Assembly (NCBI RefSeq): GCF_019443285.1
Contig: NZ_CP080327.1
Span: 806,001-870,000, forward strand
Length of the DNA stretch: 64,000 nt
Direction of reading: 5' to 3'
Source: Aquisediminimonas profunda
Lineage (GTDB): Bacteria > Pseudomonadota > Alphaproteobacteria > Sphingomonadales > Sphingomonadaceae
Shown here in pieces: positions 52,068 to 61,337 of this stretch (the first letter of the stretch is position 1; each line of letters starts with the position of its first letter). The translations under genes and the position numbers were made by a program. Under the pieces are notes generated by a model. It made no database searches. It saw nothing but the letters and a program-made list of their open reading frames with translations, and was not told where the DNA came from.

Positions 52068-52807
52068 GCGCAATGCTCCTTCCAACCCGAAAGGATGAGG
52101 CTTGGCGTTATGCCGATCTCGACGCACTTGCCCGCGTCTGGCCGGTGGCGGCTCCCGAACAGATCATTGTTGCTGCGGGGCAGGCCGAAACGCGGTACCT
52201 GATTCAGTCGGCTGCCGATGGTGCGGTTGCGATTCACCAGCTTGCAATCACGCTAGAAGCGGGCTCGCGGCTCGATTTTCATGTGCTCAATGTCGGCGGT
52301 GCCTATGGCCGCGTCTCGCTCGACGTGACACTGAAGGACGGCGCGCATTTCGAACTGGGTGGGGTCATCCTCGGGACGGGCGAACAGGTTCTGGAAATCG
52401 TCACGACCGTCACCCACGCTGAACCCAATGCGACCAGCAACCAGGTGGTGCGCTCGGTGTTGGGCGGGCATGCGACCGGCTCTTATCTCGGCAAGGTCGC
52501 AGTCGCTCGCGACGCGCAAAAGACGGACGCCTCCCAGTCGGTGAAGGCGATGCTGCTCGACCGCACTGCTACGGCAAACGCAAAGCCCGAACTCGAAATC
52601 TATGCAGACGATGTGAAGTGTGCCCACGGTGCGACGGTCGGCGAACTCGACAAGGCCGCGCTGTTCTACCTCGCCTCCCGGGGCCTGCCGCCTGCCGAGG
52701 CCAAGCAATTGCTGCTGCAGGCCTTTGTTGCCGGAGTGTTCGAGGGGGCGGAAGCGCAAGAAGCTTTGACCAGTGCCGCGCTCGTCAAACTGGGTGCGAT
52801 GGTATGA
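52064..52807 (+). CDS. sufD: Fe-S cluster assembly protein SufD, short form
   Basis: A 247-residue homologue of SufD. Family marks: KDEAWRYADLDALA at the N-terminus (E-W-R-Y motif typical of SufD), the beta-helix HAEPNATSNQVVRSVLGGHATGSYLGKVAVARDAQKTDASQSVKAMLLDRTATANAKPELEIYADDVKCAHGATVGELDKAALFYLASRGLPPAEAKQLLLQAFVAGVFE. Compared with E. coli SufD (about 420 residues) it lacks much of the N-terminal half; the short form is common in alphaproteobacteria. GTG 52064 overlaps the sufC stop and gives VSAMLLPTRKDEAW. Confidence 0.93.
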   Translation: MSAMLLPTRKDEAWRYADLDALARVWPVAAPEQIIVAAGQAETRYLIQSAADGAVAIHQLAITLEAGSRLDFHVLNVGGAYGRVSLDVTLKDGAHFELGGVILGTGEQVLEIVTTVTHAEPNATSNQVVRSVLGGHATGSYLGKVAVARDAQKTDASQSVKAMLLDRTATANAKPELEIYADDVKCAHGATVGELDKAALFYLASRGLPPAEAKQLLLQAFVAGVFEGAEAQEALTSAALVKLGAMV

Positions 52808-54015
52808 CGCTAGCGACCCTCGTGCGCGCGCTGGATTTCCGTGCCGACTTTCCTGGCATCGGCGACTGGCATTATCTCGACACGGCAGCCACGGCGCAAA
52901 AGCCGCAGGCAGTGATCGATGCCACCGTGCGTGCAATGGGTGCGGACTATGCGACGGTCCATCGTGGCGTCTACCGGCGCTCGGCAGACATGACGCTTGC
53001 CTATGAAGCCGCGCGGCGTCGCGTCGCGTCCTTCATCGGGGCGCAGTCGCAAGATGAAATCGTCTTTGTGCGCGGGGCAACCGAGGGGATCAATCTTGTT
53101 GCCCAGAGCTGGGGGCAAGGATTGACGGCGGGTGATCGCATTCTGCTTTCGGTGCTTGAGCATCATTCGAATATCGTGCCCTGGCAGTTGCTGCGCGACA
53201 GGACGGGCATAGAGATCGACGTCTGTCCCCTGACGGCTGATGGCCGGATTGACCTCGACGCGGCCGAAGCCATGCTGACGCCCGCGCACAAGCTTGTGGC
53301 CTTCGCGCATGTCTCGAACGTGCTGGGTTCGACGCTCGATGCGAAGCGGGCAGCAAAGCTTGCGCATGCCGTGAGGGCAAAGCTTCTGCTCGACGGGTGT
53401 CAGGCTGTCCCGCGCATGGCGGTCGACGTGCGGGCGCTTGATTGCGACTTCTACGTTTTCTCGTCCCATAAGCTCTACGGTCCGACCGGCATCGGCGTGC
53501 TTTGGGCGCGCGCAGACCTTCTGGAGACAATGCCGCCCTGGCAGGGCGGGGGGGCGATGATCGACCGCGTGACGTTCGAACACACAAGCTACGCGCCGCC
53601 TCCGCAGCGCTTCGAAGCGGGAACCCCCGCAATCATAGAGGCTATCGGGCTCCATGCCGCGATCGATTATGTCGAGGCCATAGGGCTCGCGGCGATCCAT
53701 GCGCATGAGATCGACCTTGTCCGCCAGACGCGCGAGGCCCTGCGGTCAATCAATTCCGTCACGCTGTTCGGCCCCGACGATGCTTCAGGAATTGTATCCT
53801 TTGCGATCGAGGGGGTTCATCCGCACGATATCGGCACCATATTGGATGAAGAGGGTGTTGCCATCCGCGCCGGGCATCATTGTGCGCAGCCATTGATGCA
53901 GCATCTTGGCGTCCCGGCAACAGCGCGGGCCAGTTTCGGGATTTACAGTAATGAAAACGATGTTGCGGCATTGGTCCGCGGGATCGATCGAGTGCAGAGG
54001 ATCTTTGGCGCATGA
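52804..54015 (+). CDS. sufS: Cysteine desulfurase SufS
   Basis: A 403-residue PLP-dependent enzyme that takes sulfur from cysteine as a persulfide and feeds it to SufBCD. PLP lysine K223 (SSHKLYGPTG), persulfide cysteine C360 (RAGHHCAQPLM), helper residues HH at 120-121 and the SufS-type beta-latch region. ATG 52804 overlaps the sufD stop. No SufE is in the window; the SufS partner here may be SufU/SufE elsewhere. Confidence 0.95.
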   Translation: MTLATLVRALDFRADFPGIGDWHYLDTAATAQKPQAVIDATVRAMGADYATVHRGVYRRSADMTLAYEAARRRVASFIGAQSQDEIVFVRGATEGINLVAQSWGQGLTAGDRILLSVLEHHSNIVPWQLLRDRTGIEIDVCPLTADGRIDLDAAEAMLTPAHKLVAFAHVSNVLGSTLDAKRAAKLAHAVRAKLLLDGCQAVPRMAVDVRALDCDFYVFSSHKLYGPTGIGVLWARADLLETMPPWQGGGAMIDRVTFEHTSYAPPPQRFEAGTPAIIEAIGLHAAIDYVEAIGLAAIHAHEIDLVRQTREALRSINSVTLFGPDDASGIVSFAIEGVHPHDIGTILDEEGVAIRAGHHCAQPLMQHLGVPATARASFGIYSNENDVAALVRGIDRVQRIFGA

Positions 54016-54476
54016 CTGACGGTATCAGGACCGAAGAAGTGACGAGCGTTGAAACGCCGCCAAGGGCGCGCGTTGACGATGCAGAAACGGCGACCGAAAG
54101 GCTCGACCGCAAGAAGGATTATCTGGAAGGCTTCCTCAATCAGAAGCCCGAAACGGTTCCGGCGGGAGAGGCTGGCGGCGACCTGCATGATGCTGTGGTC
54201 GCAGCGCTCAAGGAAATTTACGATCCCGAGATACCAGTCAACATCTACGACCTTGGCCTGATCTACAATGTGGAAATCAACGACGGCCATGCGCTGGTGA
54301 CGATGACGCTGACGACCCCGCATTGTCCGGTTGCCGAATCGATGCCCGGCGAAGTCGAACTGCGGGTCGGTTCCGTGCCCGGGATCGGCGATGCCGAAGT
54401 CAATCTTGTCTGGGATCCGCCATGGTCACCTGCGGCGATGACGGATGAAGCCCGTCTGGAGTTGGGAATGCTATGA
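54012..54476 (+). CDS. sufT: SUF-associated DUF59/MIP18 protein (SufT-like)
   Basis: A 154-residue protein with a disordered, charged N-terminus of about 60 residues (EEVTSVETPPRARVDDAETATERLDRKKDYLEGFLNQKPE) and a C-terminal MIP18/DUF59 domain: LKEIYDPEIPVNIYDLGLIYNVEI..., VTMTLTTPHCPVAESMPGEVE with a conserved cysteine that could bind an Fe-S cluster, and GIGDAEVNLVWDPPWSP. Family members mature Fe-S proteins (SufT, CIA2). Located between sufS and sufA; overlapping starts. Confidence 0.9.
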   Translation: MTDGIRTEEVTSVETPPRARVDDAETATERLDRKKDYLEGFLNQKPETVPAGEAGGDLHDAVVAALKEIYDPEIPVNIYDLGLIYNVEINDGHALVTMTLTTPHCPVAESMPGEVELRVGSVPGIGDAEVNLVWDPPWSPAAMTDEARLELGML

Positions 54477-54826
54477 GCACGACCGTGAAAACGCGCCCTG
54501 CGGCGCTGACCCTGACACCTGCTGCCGAAGCCCGGATTGCGGCGCTGATGGCCAAGGCGCCTGAAGGGGCAATTGGCGTCAAGCTCTCGACTCCGCGTCG
54601 CGGATGCTCGGGCCTCGCCTATTCGGTGGACTATGTCAGCGAGGCTGCGGCCTTCGACGAACGGATCGAGACGCCGGGCGGCCTGTTCTTCGTTGATGGC
54701 GCGTCCGTGCTTTACCTGATCGGCTCGACGATGGACTGGCAGGAAGACGATTTTACTGCCGGTTTCGTCTTCAACAATCCAAATGCAAAGGGCGCCTGTG
54801 GCTGCGGCGAAAGCTTTACAGTCTAA
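54473..54826 (+). CDS. sufA: A-type Fe-S carrier SufA/IscA
   Basis: A 117-residue HesB-like protein. The three conserved cysteines C45 (RRGCSG), C109 and C111 (GACGCGES) are all present, the ligands for cluster transfer to apo-proteins. It is the last gene of the suf operon; the ATG overlaps the sufT stop. It ends four bases inside the convergent S8 protease gene. Confidence 0.95.
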   Translation: MSTTVKTRPAALTLTPAAEARIAALMAKAPEGAIGVKLSTPRRGCSGLAYSVDYVSEAAAFDERIETPGGLFFVDGASVLYLIGSTMDWQEDDFTAGFVFNNPNAKGACGCGESFTV

Positions 54827-57120
54827 AGCCCGAAGCTGAACCGGATCGCTGCGCCGAGATCATCGGGGTTCTTCGCGAAATTCCCAGGCTGACGCCGCAT
54901 GAAGGTGTTGGCCGAAATCCATCCACCCCAAAGCGGCCGGGCATAGGCAATTTCAAAATCCCGTTCGCGTCCGGTGGGGGCGAGGTTCAATCGCATCGGA
55001 GAAAATCCGGCGGTTTCGGTCTTGTAGTCATAACGGGTCGGCAGCGTCAGGTCGAAACCCCCGCGCGAAACACGCAATGGTTGCGCAACACGCATGGACA
55101 GGCGGTCGTCTCTCCTGAAAAGGCCAGCGCGTGCGGCATCGAACGACCAGGCGCTGGTGCGCAGGTGATCGGTATCTGGCCGGAGCCCGCCTGCGGCAAG
55201 CCGTGTCCAGCCTTGCCGCCAGGCGGCTGTCACTGTCCACGACCGGGATGGCACCCACCGCCCCTCGAGATCGGCAAACCAGCTCCGTGCGCCGCCATTG
55301 CCAAACGCGCCATCAAAACGGGCCCCCAAAATTGTCTCGCGTTCGACCAGGTTGGTTGCCCGGGCCGAAAGCCTCAGGGGGCCGAATGCCTTCGTTGCAC
55401 CAAGGCTCAGCACGCCATAGCCATGTTCACGATAGCCGCGCCGCATTTCGGAAAACAGGCCATTCTCCCAGAGCCTGACCTCTCCGGTCTCGGCGCTTGC
55501 GGTGAACCCCACGCCGCCAATTTCTTGCCGCATCGCCAGGCCGGACTTTGGTCGCGTGTCAAATCCGAAACTGTCGAGAGCCGAGCCACCGACAAGGAAA
55601 TCCCCACTGCCCCGCGCATCAAGCTGGCTGGCGAGCGCCAGGCCACTGCGCGAAATGCCCAGTGCAACGGCCGTATTGCGCCCCAGGCGCCGCACGACCG
55701 ATCCTGCGAGGGCGCGCGCATGATGGTCTTCATTTGCCGACAGGAGCAGCCGATCAACAGACGATTCTCCCGCGCCTGCAGTGACGGAAAGAGCAATGGC
55801 CGTCGATCCGCCCGCAACCGCAAGACTGCGCGTGCCAATGCCAAGTGCGGGCGCGAGCCGGGGCTGCAGTGGTGCGCGCGTCAGCCCGACCGAAAGGTCT
55901 GCCAGATAGGCCCTGCGATAGCTGTCGAGTACGACAGTCGACAGGCCATGCTGGCCGCCGTCGCCCATTGGGGCTGACGTCATGCCGGTCGTTGCGGGCA
56001 AGGCAATCTGCGAACCTGCAAGTGTCAGCGGACCCTGCGGGCCAAATGCCTTTGACAGGTCAAGTGCGCCATTGCCGAACACGGGATCAACGCCCGTAGC
56101 GCCGATGTCGACAGCAGACCGGAACAGCAGGTCGACAATCTGTGCGCCGGTCAGGTTGGGGAAAGCCTGGGCAAGCAACGCGACTGCGCCAGAAACAATC
56201 GGCGCGGAAAAGGACGTGCCGCTCCAGAGGAAACTTGTGCCGGTTTGATCGATAGCGCGGACGTGTTCCCCCAAAGCGCCGAGATAATGTGTTGCTCCGC
56301 TGCCGGCCTTGTTGGAAAAACTTGCGAGTGCGGCATTGCTCGCGTCGAGTGCGCCCGCGATGATGATCAGGTTGCGCGCAAGGGGATCATTGGCGATCTG
56401 GGCAAAGGGGTCGGGGTCGGCGCTGGCGTCGTTTCCGGCGGAAAACACGATAATGATGCCGGCAGCGGTCGCGCGGCCGAGCGCTGACCGTAGCGTCGAA
56501 TTTGGCGGCGATCCGCCAAGTGAAATGTTGATGACGCGCGCATTGTTGGCAACGGCCAGATCGACGCCACGCGCGATCGCATTGTCATCATGCGAGCAAC
56601 CCTTGCTGGGATCGGCCGTTGCACAACTTCCCGGTGTGTCAGTGCGCGCGACAAGCAACGTAGCATCAAAGGCGACGCCATGAATGCCGCTGTCATTCTT
56701 TGCGCCGAGCAGGACGTCCGACACAGCTGTGCCATGGCCGCCTTCATCGCCAATACCTCTTGAACCGGCAAGGTCGGCCGAAGCGGGGTCGATGCGGCCG
56801 GAGAATTCGGCATTGAACTGAGCGACGCCGGAATCGATCACGGCAACCTTTACCCCGGCACCGGTGGCCCCGGCGTTGTAGCCCGTAATGGCCTTGGCCT
56901 GAACCGCACCGTTCGATCGGCGATATTCCGCAGTATCAAAACTGGCGCTCGGTGGCGGCGGCGGTGGTGGTGGAGGAGGTGGGGGCGGCGGCGATACGGG
57001 CGGAGGTGTCGGGGTCGAATTGACGCCGCCTGTAGTTCCCCCGCCGCAGGCGCTGAGTGCCGCCAGCGAAGTCAGGGCGCATCCGGCACGGAACGCTGTG
57101 CGTTTCCAGGACTTGTACAT
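54823..57120 (-). CDS. S8 serine protease, autotransporter
   Basis: A 765-residue surface protein. N-terminal signal with lipobox LSAC (C25), a 14-proline tract (residues 44-57), subtilisin domain with D96 (VIDSGV), H129 (GGHGTAVSD), S303 (GTSFSAP) and NINISLG oxyanion context, then a C-terminal domain of about 330 residues (from around 430) with amphipathic beta strands, ending in FSFGL, typical of autotransporter beta-barrels. The passenger is probably a secreted or surface-anchored subtilase. ATG 57120 is preferred (MYKSWKRT, a typical n-region); a longer form from 57138 exists. A lipoprotein signal combined with an autotransporter domain is unusual, see findings. Confidence 0.88.
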   Translation of the reverse strand: MYKSWKRTAFRAGCALTSLAALSACGGGTTGGVNSTPTPPPVSPPPPPPPPPPPPPPSASFDTAEYRRSNGAVQAKAITGYNAGATGAGVKVAVIDSGVAQFNAEFSGRIDPASADLAGSRGIGDEGGHGTAVSDVLLGAKNDSGIHGVAFDATLLVARTDTPGSCATADPSKGCSHDDNAIARGVDLAVANNARVINISLGGSPPNSTLRSALGRATAAGIIIVFSAGNDASADPDPFAQIANDPLARNLIIIAGALDASNAALASFSNKAGSGATHYLGALGEHVRAIDQTGTSFLWSGTSFSAPIVSGAVALLAQAFPNLTGAQIVDLLFRSAVDIGATGVDPVFGNGALDLSKAFGPQGPLTLAGSQIALPATTGMTSAPMGDGGQHGLSTVVLDSYRRAYLADLSVGLTRAPLQPRLAPALGIGTRSLAVAGGSTAIALSVTAGAGESSVDRLLLSANEDHHARALAGSVVRRLGRNTAVALGISRSGLALASQLDARGSGDFLVGGSALDSFGFDTRPKSGLAMRQEIGGVGFTASAETGEVRLWENGLFSEMRRGYREHGYGVLSLGATKAFGPLRLSARATNLVERETILGARFDGAFGNGGARSWFADLEGRWVPSRSWTVTAAWRQGWTRLAAGGLRPDTDHLRTSAWSFDAARAGLFRRDDRLSMRVAQPLRVSRGGFDLTLPTRYDYKTETAGFSPMRLNLAPTGRERDFEIAYARPLWGGWISANTFMRRQPGNFAKNPDDLGAAIRFSFGL
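56950..56991 (-). repeat. Polyproline (CCN)14 tract in the S8 protease gene
   Basis: Fourteen consecutive proline codons, mixed CCG, CCA, CCC and CCT, within the linker before the protease domain. The mixed codons suggest selection for the peptide, not an unstable repeat. Confidence 0.9.
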
Positions 57121-57259
57121 ATGTTCCCCCCATAACAATGAAGGCTTAACCGATCATTGCGCATGCGCCAAGGCAGGGCAGTGCGTGTGGCGGCCGATAT
57201 CGCTATTCAGGTTCCTGTTCGATTTGCTAGCAGTGACGTGGGCCGCTAGAGGCGCGATC

Positions 57260-57934
57260 ATGCCGCCGGTACTTGGTTCAATTGAGAACTGGATCTTCGA
57301 TCTGGACAACACGCTCTATCCTGCGCGGGTGGACCTGTTTGCGCTGATTGATGAGAAGATGGGTCAATATATCCAGAGGCTTCTCGACGTAGACAGCGAG
57401 GAGGCCCGCCGTGTGCAGAAGCGCTATTTTGTCGATCATGGAACGACTCTCGCGGGACTTATGGCACATGAAGGCGTCGACCCGCACGATTTCCTCAACT
57501 TCGTGCACGATATCGACATGGGCCGACTTGCGCCCGATCCAGCGCTCAACGCGGCGCTGGCAAAGCTTCCCGGACGCAAGCTCGTCTTCACCAACGGCGA
57601 TGCCGACTATGCCGGGCGGGTGTTGGCCGGCCTTGGCCTGGCGGACGCGTTTGACGGCCTGTTCGACATTCACGGAGCCCGTTATCGGCCAAAGCCGCAT
57701 CCCGATGCTTATGAGGACATGTGCAGCGCGCTGGATGTCGAGCCGCGGCGGGCGCTGTTCGTCGAGGATATGGCCCGCAATCTTAAGCCGGCCAAGGCGA
57801 TCGGCATGAAAACGGTCTGGGTCAACAATGGTTCCGAACATGGAAGTGCCGAGGCGAGCCCGGATTTCATTGATTTTGAAACACACGATCTCAGCCACTG
57901 GCTGACCGAATTGATGGAGAATGCCGGACAATGA
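57260..57934 (+). CDS. HAD-superfamily pyrimidine 5'-nucleotidase
   Basis: A 224-residue HAD phosphatase: motif [10 protein letters not shown] (D14, D16), motif II VFTNGD, motif III K in [14 protein letters not shown], motif [15 protein letters not shown]. The SSM1/Sdt1-like cap region ([53 protein letters not shown]) identifies a pyrimidine 5'-nucleotidase. It starts at ATG 57260 and overlaps dapD downstream (ATGA). Divergent from the S8 protease gene with 139 bases between. Confidence 0.9.
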   Translation: MPPVLGSIENWIFDLDNTLYPARVDLFALIDEKMGQYIQRLLDVDSEEARRVQKRYFVDHGTTLAGLMAHEGVDPHDFLNFVHDIDMGRLAPDPALNAALAKLPGRKLVFTNGDADYAGRVLAGLGLADAFDGLFDIHGARYRPKPHPDAYEDMCSALDVEPRRALFVEDMARNLKPAKAIGMKTVWVNNGSEHGSAEASPDFIDFETHDLSHWLTELMENAGQ

Positions 57935-58767
57935 CTGGACAGTTGGAAGCGGTGATCAATGCTGCGTGGGACGCACGCGAAACGGTGGGCACGGGAACCA
58001 AAGGAGAGGTGCGCGATGCTGTCAATGCAGCGATTGCGCTGCTCGACGGCGGCGAACGGCGTGTCGCGGAGAAGGTCGATGGCGTCTGGACTGTCAATCA
58101 ATGGCTCAAGAAGGCAGTGCTTCTGTCATTCCGGCTGAACGACAATGTCATCACGCCCGGGCCTGGCGGCGCGAACTGGTTCGACAAGGTTCCGAGCAAA
58201 TTTGCCGATTGGGGCGAAAACCGTTTCCGCGACGCAGGCTTTCGGGCTGTGCCCGGATCGATCGTGCGCGCGGGGGCCCATATCGGTCGAAACGTCGTCC
58301 TGATGCCCAGCTTCGTGAACATCGGTGCGAGCGTCGGCGATGGATCGATGGTCGATGCCTGGGCAACCGTCGGGAGTTGCGCGCAGATCGGGAAGAACGT
58401 CCATCTTTCGGGTGGCGTCGGCATCGGCGGGGTGCTCGAGCCCCTTCAGGCAGGGCCTGTCATCATAGAAGACAATTGCTTCATCGGCGCGCGATCCGAA
58501 GTGGTCGAAGGAGTCATTGTTGAAGAAGGCGCGGTGCTGGGCATGGGCGTCTTCATTTCGTCGACCAGCAAGATTGTCGACCGTGCGACCGGCGAAGTCT
58601 TTGTCGGCCGTGTGCCGGCCTATTCCGTTGTTGTGCCTGGAGCGATGCCCGGCAAGCCGCTGCCCGATGGCTCGCCAGGGCCCAGCCTTGGCTGTGCGGT
58701 CATCGTCAAGCGCGTAGACGCACAAACGCGCAGCAAGACAGCGATCAACGACTTGCTTCGGGATTAG
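57931..58767 (+). CDS. dapD: 2,3,4,5-tetrahydropyridine-2,6-dicarboxylate N-succinyltransferase
   Basis: A 278-residue trimer-forming acyltransferase of the succinylase route to lysine and diaminopimelate. Left-handed beta-helix hexapeptide repeats at about 100-230 ([59 protein letters not shown]...[29 protein letters not shown]). Preceded by an HAD gene with a 4-base overlap. Its stop overlaps the convergent CoA-binding protein gene by four bases. Confidence 0.96.
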   Translation: MTGQLEAVINAAWDARETVGTGTKGEVRDAVNAAIALLDGGERRVAEKVDGVWTVNQWLKKAVLLSFRLNDNVITPGPGGANWFDKVPSKFADWGENRFRDAGFRAVPGSIVRAGAHIGRNVVLMPSFVNIGASVGDGSMVDAWATVGSCAQIGKNVHLSGGVGIGGVLEPLQAGPVIIEDNCFIGARSEVVEGVIVEEGAVLGMGVFISSTSKIVDRATGEVFVGRVPAYSVVVPGAMPGKPLPDGSPGPSLGCAVIVKRVDAQTRSKTAINDLLRD

Positions 58768-59189
58768 GCCCGGCGCAGCCCGAGTTTCGGGATTTCGACT
58801 TTCGGGCAGTGATTCATGACCACCTTGAGGCCTGCCGCTTCGGCGCGGGCCGCCGCTTCGTGGTTGATCACACCAAGTTGCATCCACACGGCCTTTGCCC
58901 CGGCGGCAATTGCCTCATCGACCACGTCTCCCGCCGCTTCGCTATTGCGGAAGATGTCGACCATGTCGATCTGGCCTTTGATATCGGCAAGGCGCGCGGC
59001 AACCGTTTCACCGAGCAGTCGCTGTCCTGCCAGGCCGGGGTTCACCGGGATGACGCGGTAGCCCTGGCGCTGGAGGAAGGCCATGACCTCATGGCTGTCG
59101 CGTGCCGGATTGGCGGACGCGCCCACAAGTGCGATCGTCTTCGTCTCTTCAAGCAATGCGCGGATATCGGGGCCGGATTCCAGCGGCAT
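58764..59189 (-). CDS. CoA-binding domain protein (YccU-like)
   Basis: A 141-residue Rossmann-fold protein with the CoA-binding signature [36 protein letters not shown], and the [28 protein letters not shown] end seen in the YccU family, where a cysteine is conserved. Role unknown; may bind acyl-CoA as a sensor. It is encoded one base after the Mrp gene, on the same strand. Confidence 0.9.
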   Translation of the reverse strand: MPLESGPDIRALLEETKTIALVGASANPARDSHEVMAFLQRQGYRVIPVNPGLAGQRLLGETVAARLADIKGQIDMVDIFRNSEAAGDVVDEAIAAGAKAVWMQLGVINHEAAARAEAAGLKVVMNHCPKVEIPKLGLRRA

Positions 59190-59190
59190 C

Positions 59191-60189
59191 TTATCGTTCC
59201 TGGTTGTCGAGCCAGGTGATCAGGCTTTGCGCAATCGCATTGAACGCGGCCGCTGCCGGGCCATCGCCGGCGGCTGGTGGCGTACCTTCGTCAGAGGCGC
59301 TGCGAATCGCAATGTCGAGCGGAATGCGCCCGAGGAAGGCATGGCCCATCTGCTTTGCCGCAGCCTCTGCGCCACCATGCCCGAACGGATCGGATATTTC
59401 GCCACATTTCGGGCATTGGTAACCCGCCATATTCTCTACGAGCCCGATGATCGGAACCGTGGACTGGTTGAACAGGTCAATGGCCCGTGTCGCATCGATC
59501 AGGGCCAGGTCCTGTGGTGTCGAAACGATGATCGCGCCGGCCGGTTTGTGCTTCTGGATCATCGACAACTGGACATCGCCGGTGCCTGGCGGAAGGTCAA
59601 CGATCAGCAGGTCGCATTGCCCCCAATCGGCATCGATCAGTTGGGCAAGGGCATTGCCTGCCATCGGCCCGCGCCAGGCAACGGCCTGCCCCGGCTTCAC
59701 CAGATGGCCCATCGACAGCATCGGGACGCCAAATCGCGTCGGCACAGGATCAAGTTTCTGGTCCTTTGCGGTCGGCCGGGCGCCCTCGCTGTCCATCAGG
59801 CGCGGTTGGGAGGGGCCATAGATATCCGCGTCGATGAGCCCGACCCGGCGTCCAAGACGTGCAAGGGCAACAGCCAGATTGGCCGCCAACGTGGATTTGC
59901 CCACACCGCCTTTGCCACTCGCGACCGCAATGAGCCTGCGACCCACTTTCTCTTGCGTCATCGCTACGCGGATTTCAGTCACTTCCGGCAACGTCTCGAT
60001 TGCGGCGTGGATGGCTTTGTCGAGTGCGTCGCGTTCGGCTGCCGCAAGGCCAGTGACGTCAAGGATGAGGCTGGCCTTTCCGTCGCTGATGCGTGGCGCA
60101 GAGGCGCGTCCGCTGGAAACAAGACCGCCGCCGCCGCGCGGATCGGCAATGGTGTCGAGAAGGGCGATAAGTGTGTTGGTTTCAAGCAT
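59191..60189 (-). CDS. mrp: Mrp/ApbC-type Fe-S cluster carrier ATPase
   Basis: A 332-residue P-loop ATPase that delivers iron-sulfur clusters to target proteins. N-terminal MIP18-like domain (residues 1-85, [15 protein letters not shown]), Walker [11 protein letters not shown] at about 92-101, Mrp motif [13 protein letters not shown], and CPKCG of the cluster-bearing CxxC site in [20 protein letters not shown] 60189. It is functionally adjacent to the suf operon, but separated by 4 kb. Confidence 0.95.
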   Translation of the reverse strand: MLETNTLIALLDTIADPRGGGGLVSSGRASAPRISDGKASLILDVTGLAAAERDALDKAIHAAIETLPEVTEIRVAMTQEKVGRRLIAVASGKGGVGKSTLAANLAVALARLGRRVGLIDADIYGPSQPRLMDSEGARPTAKDQKLDPVPTRFGVPMLSMGHLVKPGQAVAWRGPMAGNALAQLIDADWGQCDLLIVDLPPGTGDVQLSMIQKHKPAGAIIVSTPQDLALIDATRAIDLFNQSTVPIIGLVENMAGYQCPKCGEISDPFGHGGAEAAAKQMGHAFLGRIPLDIAIRSASDEGTPPAAGDGPAAAAFNAIAQSLITWLDNQER

Positions 60190-60251
60190 GGAGCCGCTTT
60201 AAGCAGAGATTCTTCGCTCGCCACTGTTTTTCGCCTTCGTCGCTCCCTATA

Positions 60252-61337
60252 ATGACTTTCATGGACATAGTTTCGGCATTGCGGGCGCGTGCGGGCGCCC
60301 TTTTCAATGAGGGTGGCCCGTGGGGCGGGCGCGGCAAGGGCGGCGGCGGCGATTCGGGTGGCGGCGGCCCGCGCAATCCCTGGAACCAGCCCCCCGGAGG
60401 CGGGAAGCCGCGCGGACCGCGCGGCGCCTCGGCACTTGACCAGCTTTTGGAACAATTGCGTGGGCTCTTTGGAGGAGGCGGCCCGTTGCCGGGTGGCGGC
60501 AATGGCGCGTCAATTATCCGTTTTGGCCTTATCGCGCTGGTCGTTATTTGGTTCCTCTTCACAAGCTTTCACCGGATCGAACCTCAGCAGGAAGGCGTGG
60601 TCACGCGTTTTGGCAAATATGCCGGCAAGCTTGAGCCCGGCATCGGCATGACTTTGCCGGCGCCGATCGATCGTGTGGAAAAGGTCAACATCCGCGGGAT
60701 CAAGTCGATCGACATTCCGGACGGCGCTGGCCAGAACCTGATCCTGACCGGTGACCAGAATGTCATCGACCTGGCCTACCAGGTGCGCTGGAGCGTGCGG
60801 CAGCCCGAGAACTTCCTGTTCGAACTCGCCCAGCCTGAAGCAACGATCCGCGAAGTCGCTGAAAGTGCCATGCGCGAAGTCATGAGCACCGTCACGCTCA
60901 ACGACGCATTTGGTCCGCGCCGCAGCCAGATCGAAACGCGGGTGGCACAGCGCATGCAGGTGCTGCTGAACGACTACAAGGCTGGCATCACGATTCGCGG
61001 TGTTGCGATCAAGCAGGCTGATCCGCCGGCACAGGTCAATGACGCGTTCAAGCTCGTCACGGTCAAGCAGCAGGAAAAGCAGGCGAATATCAACAATGCC
61101 AACACCTATGCGCAGCAGGTCATAGCGCGCGCTGAAGGTGAAGCTGCGTCGTTCGACAAGGTCTATGCCCAGTACAAGCTGGCGCCGGGCGTCACGCGCA
61201 AGCGCATGTATTATGAAACCATGGAAGCGGTGCTTTCCAACACCGACAAGACAATTGTCGAGCCTGGGAGCATCGCCCCCTATCTGCCGCTGGGGAACGG
61301 ACGGCCGCGCGTTACGGTTGAGGAGGCCGGGCGATGA
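60252..61337 (+). CDS. hflK: FtsH protease modulator HflK
   Basis: A 361-residue membrane protein: Gly/Pro-rich cytoplasmic N-terminus (~15-90), one transmembrane helix (FGLIALVVIWFLFTSFHRI), then an SPFH/prohibitin domain with EQ..VVTRFGKYAGKLEPGIGMTLPAPIDRVEKVNIRGIKSIDIPDG and the QADPPAQVNDAFKLVTVKQQEKQANINNAN segment. HflK with HflC forms a cage around FtsH that restrains proteolysis of membrane substrates. ATG 60252; overlapping hflC by 4 bases. Confidence 0.95.
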   Translation: MTFMDIVSALRARAGALFNEGGPWGGRGKGGGGDSGGGGPRNPWNQPPGGGKPRGPRGASALDQLLEQLRGLFGGGGPLPGGGNGASIIRFGLIALVVIWFLFTSFHRIEPQQEGVVTRFGKYAGKLEPGIGMTLPAPIDRVEKVNIRGIKSIDIPDGAGQNLILTGDQNVIDLAYQVRWSVRQPENFLFELAQPEATIREVAESAMREVMSTVTLNDAFGPRRSQIETRVAQRMQVLLNDYKAGITIRGVAIKQADPPAQVNDAFKLVTVKQQEKQANINNANTYAQQVIARAEGEAASFDKVYAQYKLAPGVTRKRMYYETMEAVLSNTDKTIVEPGSIAPYLPLGNGRPRVTVEEAGR

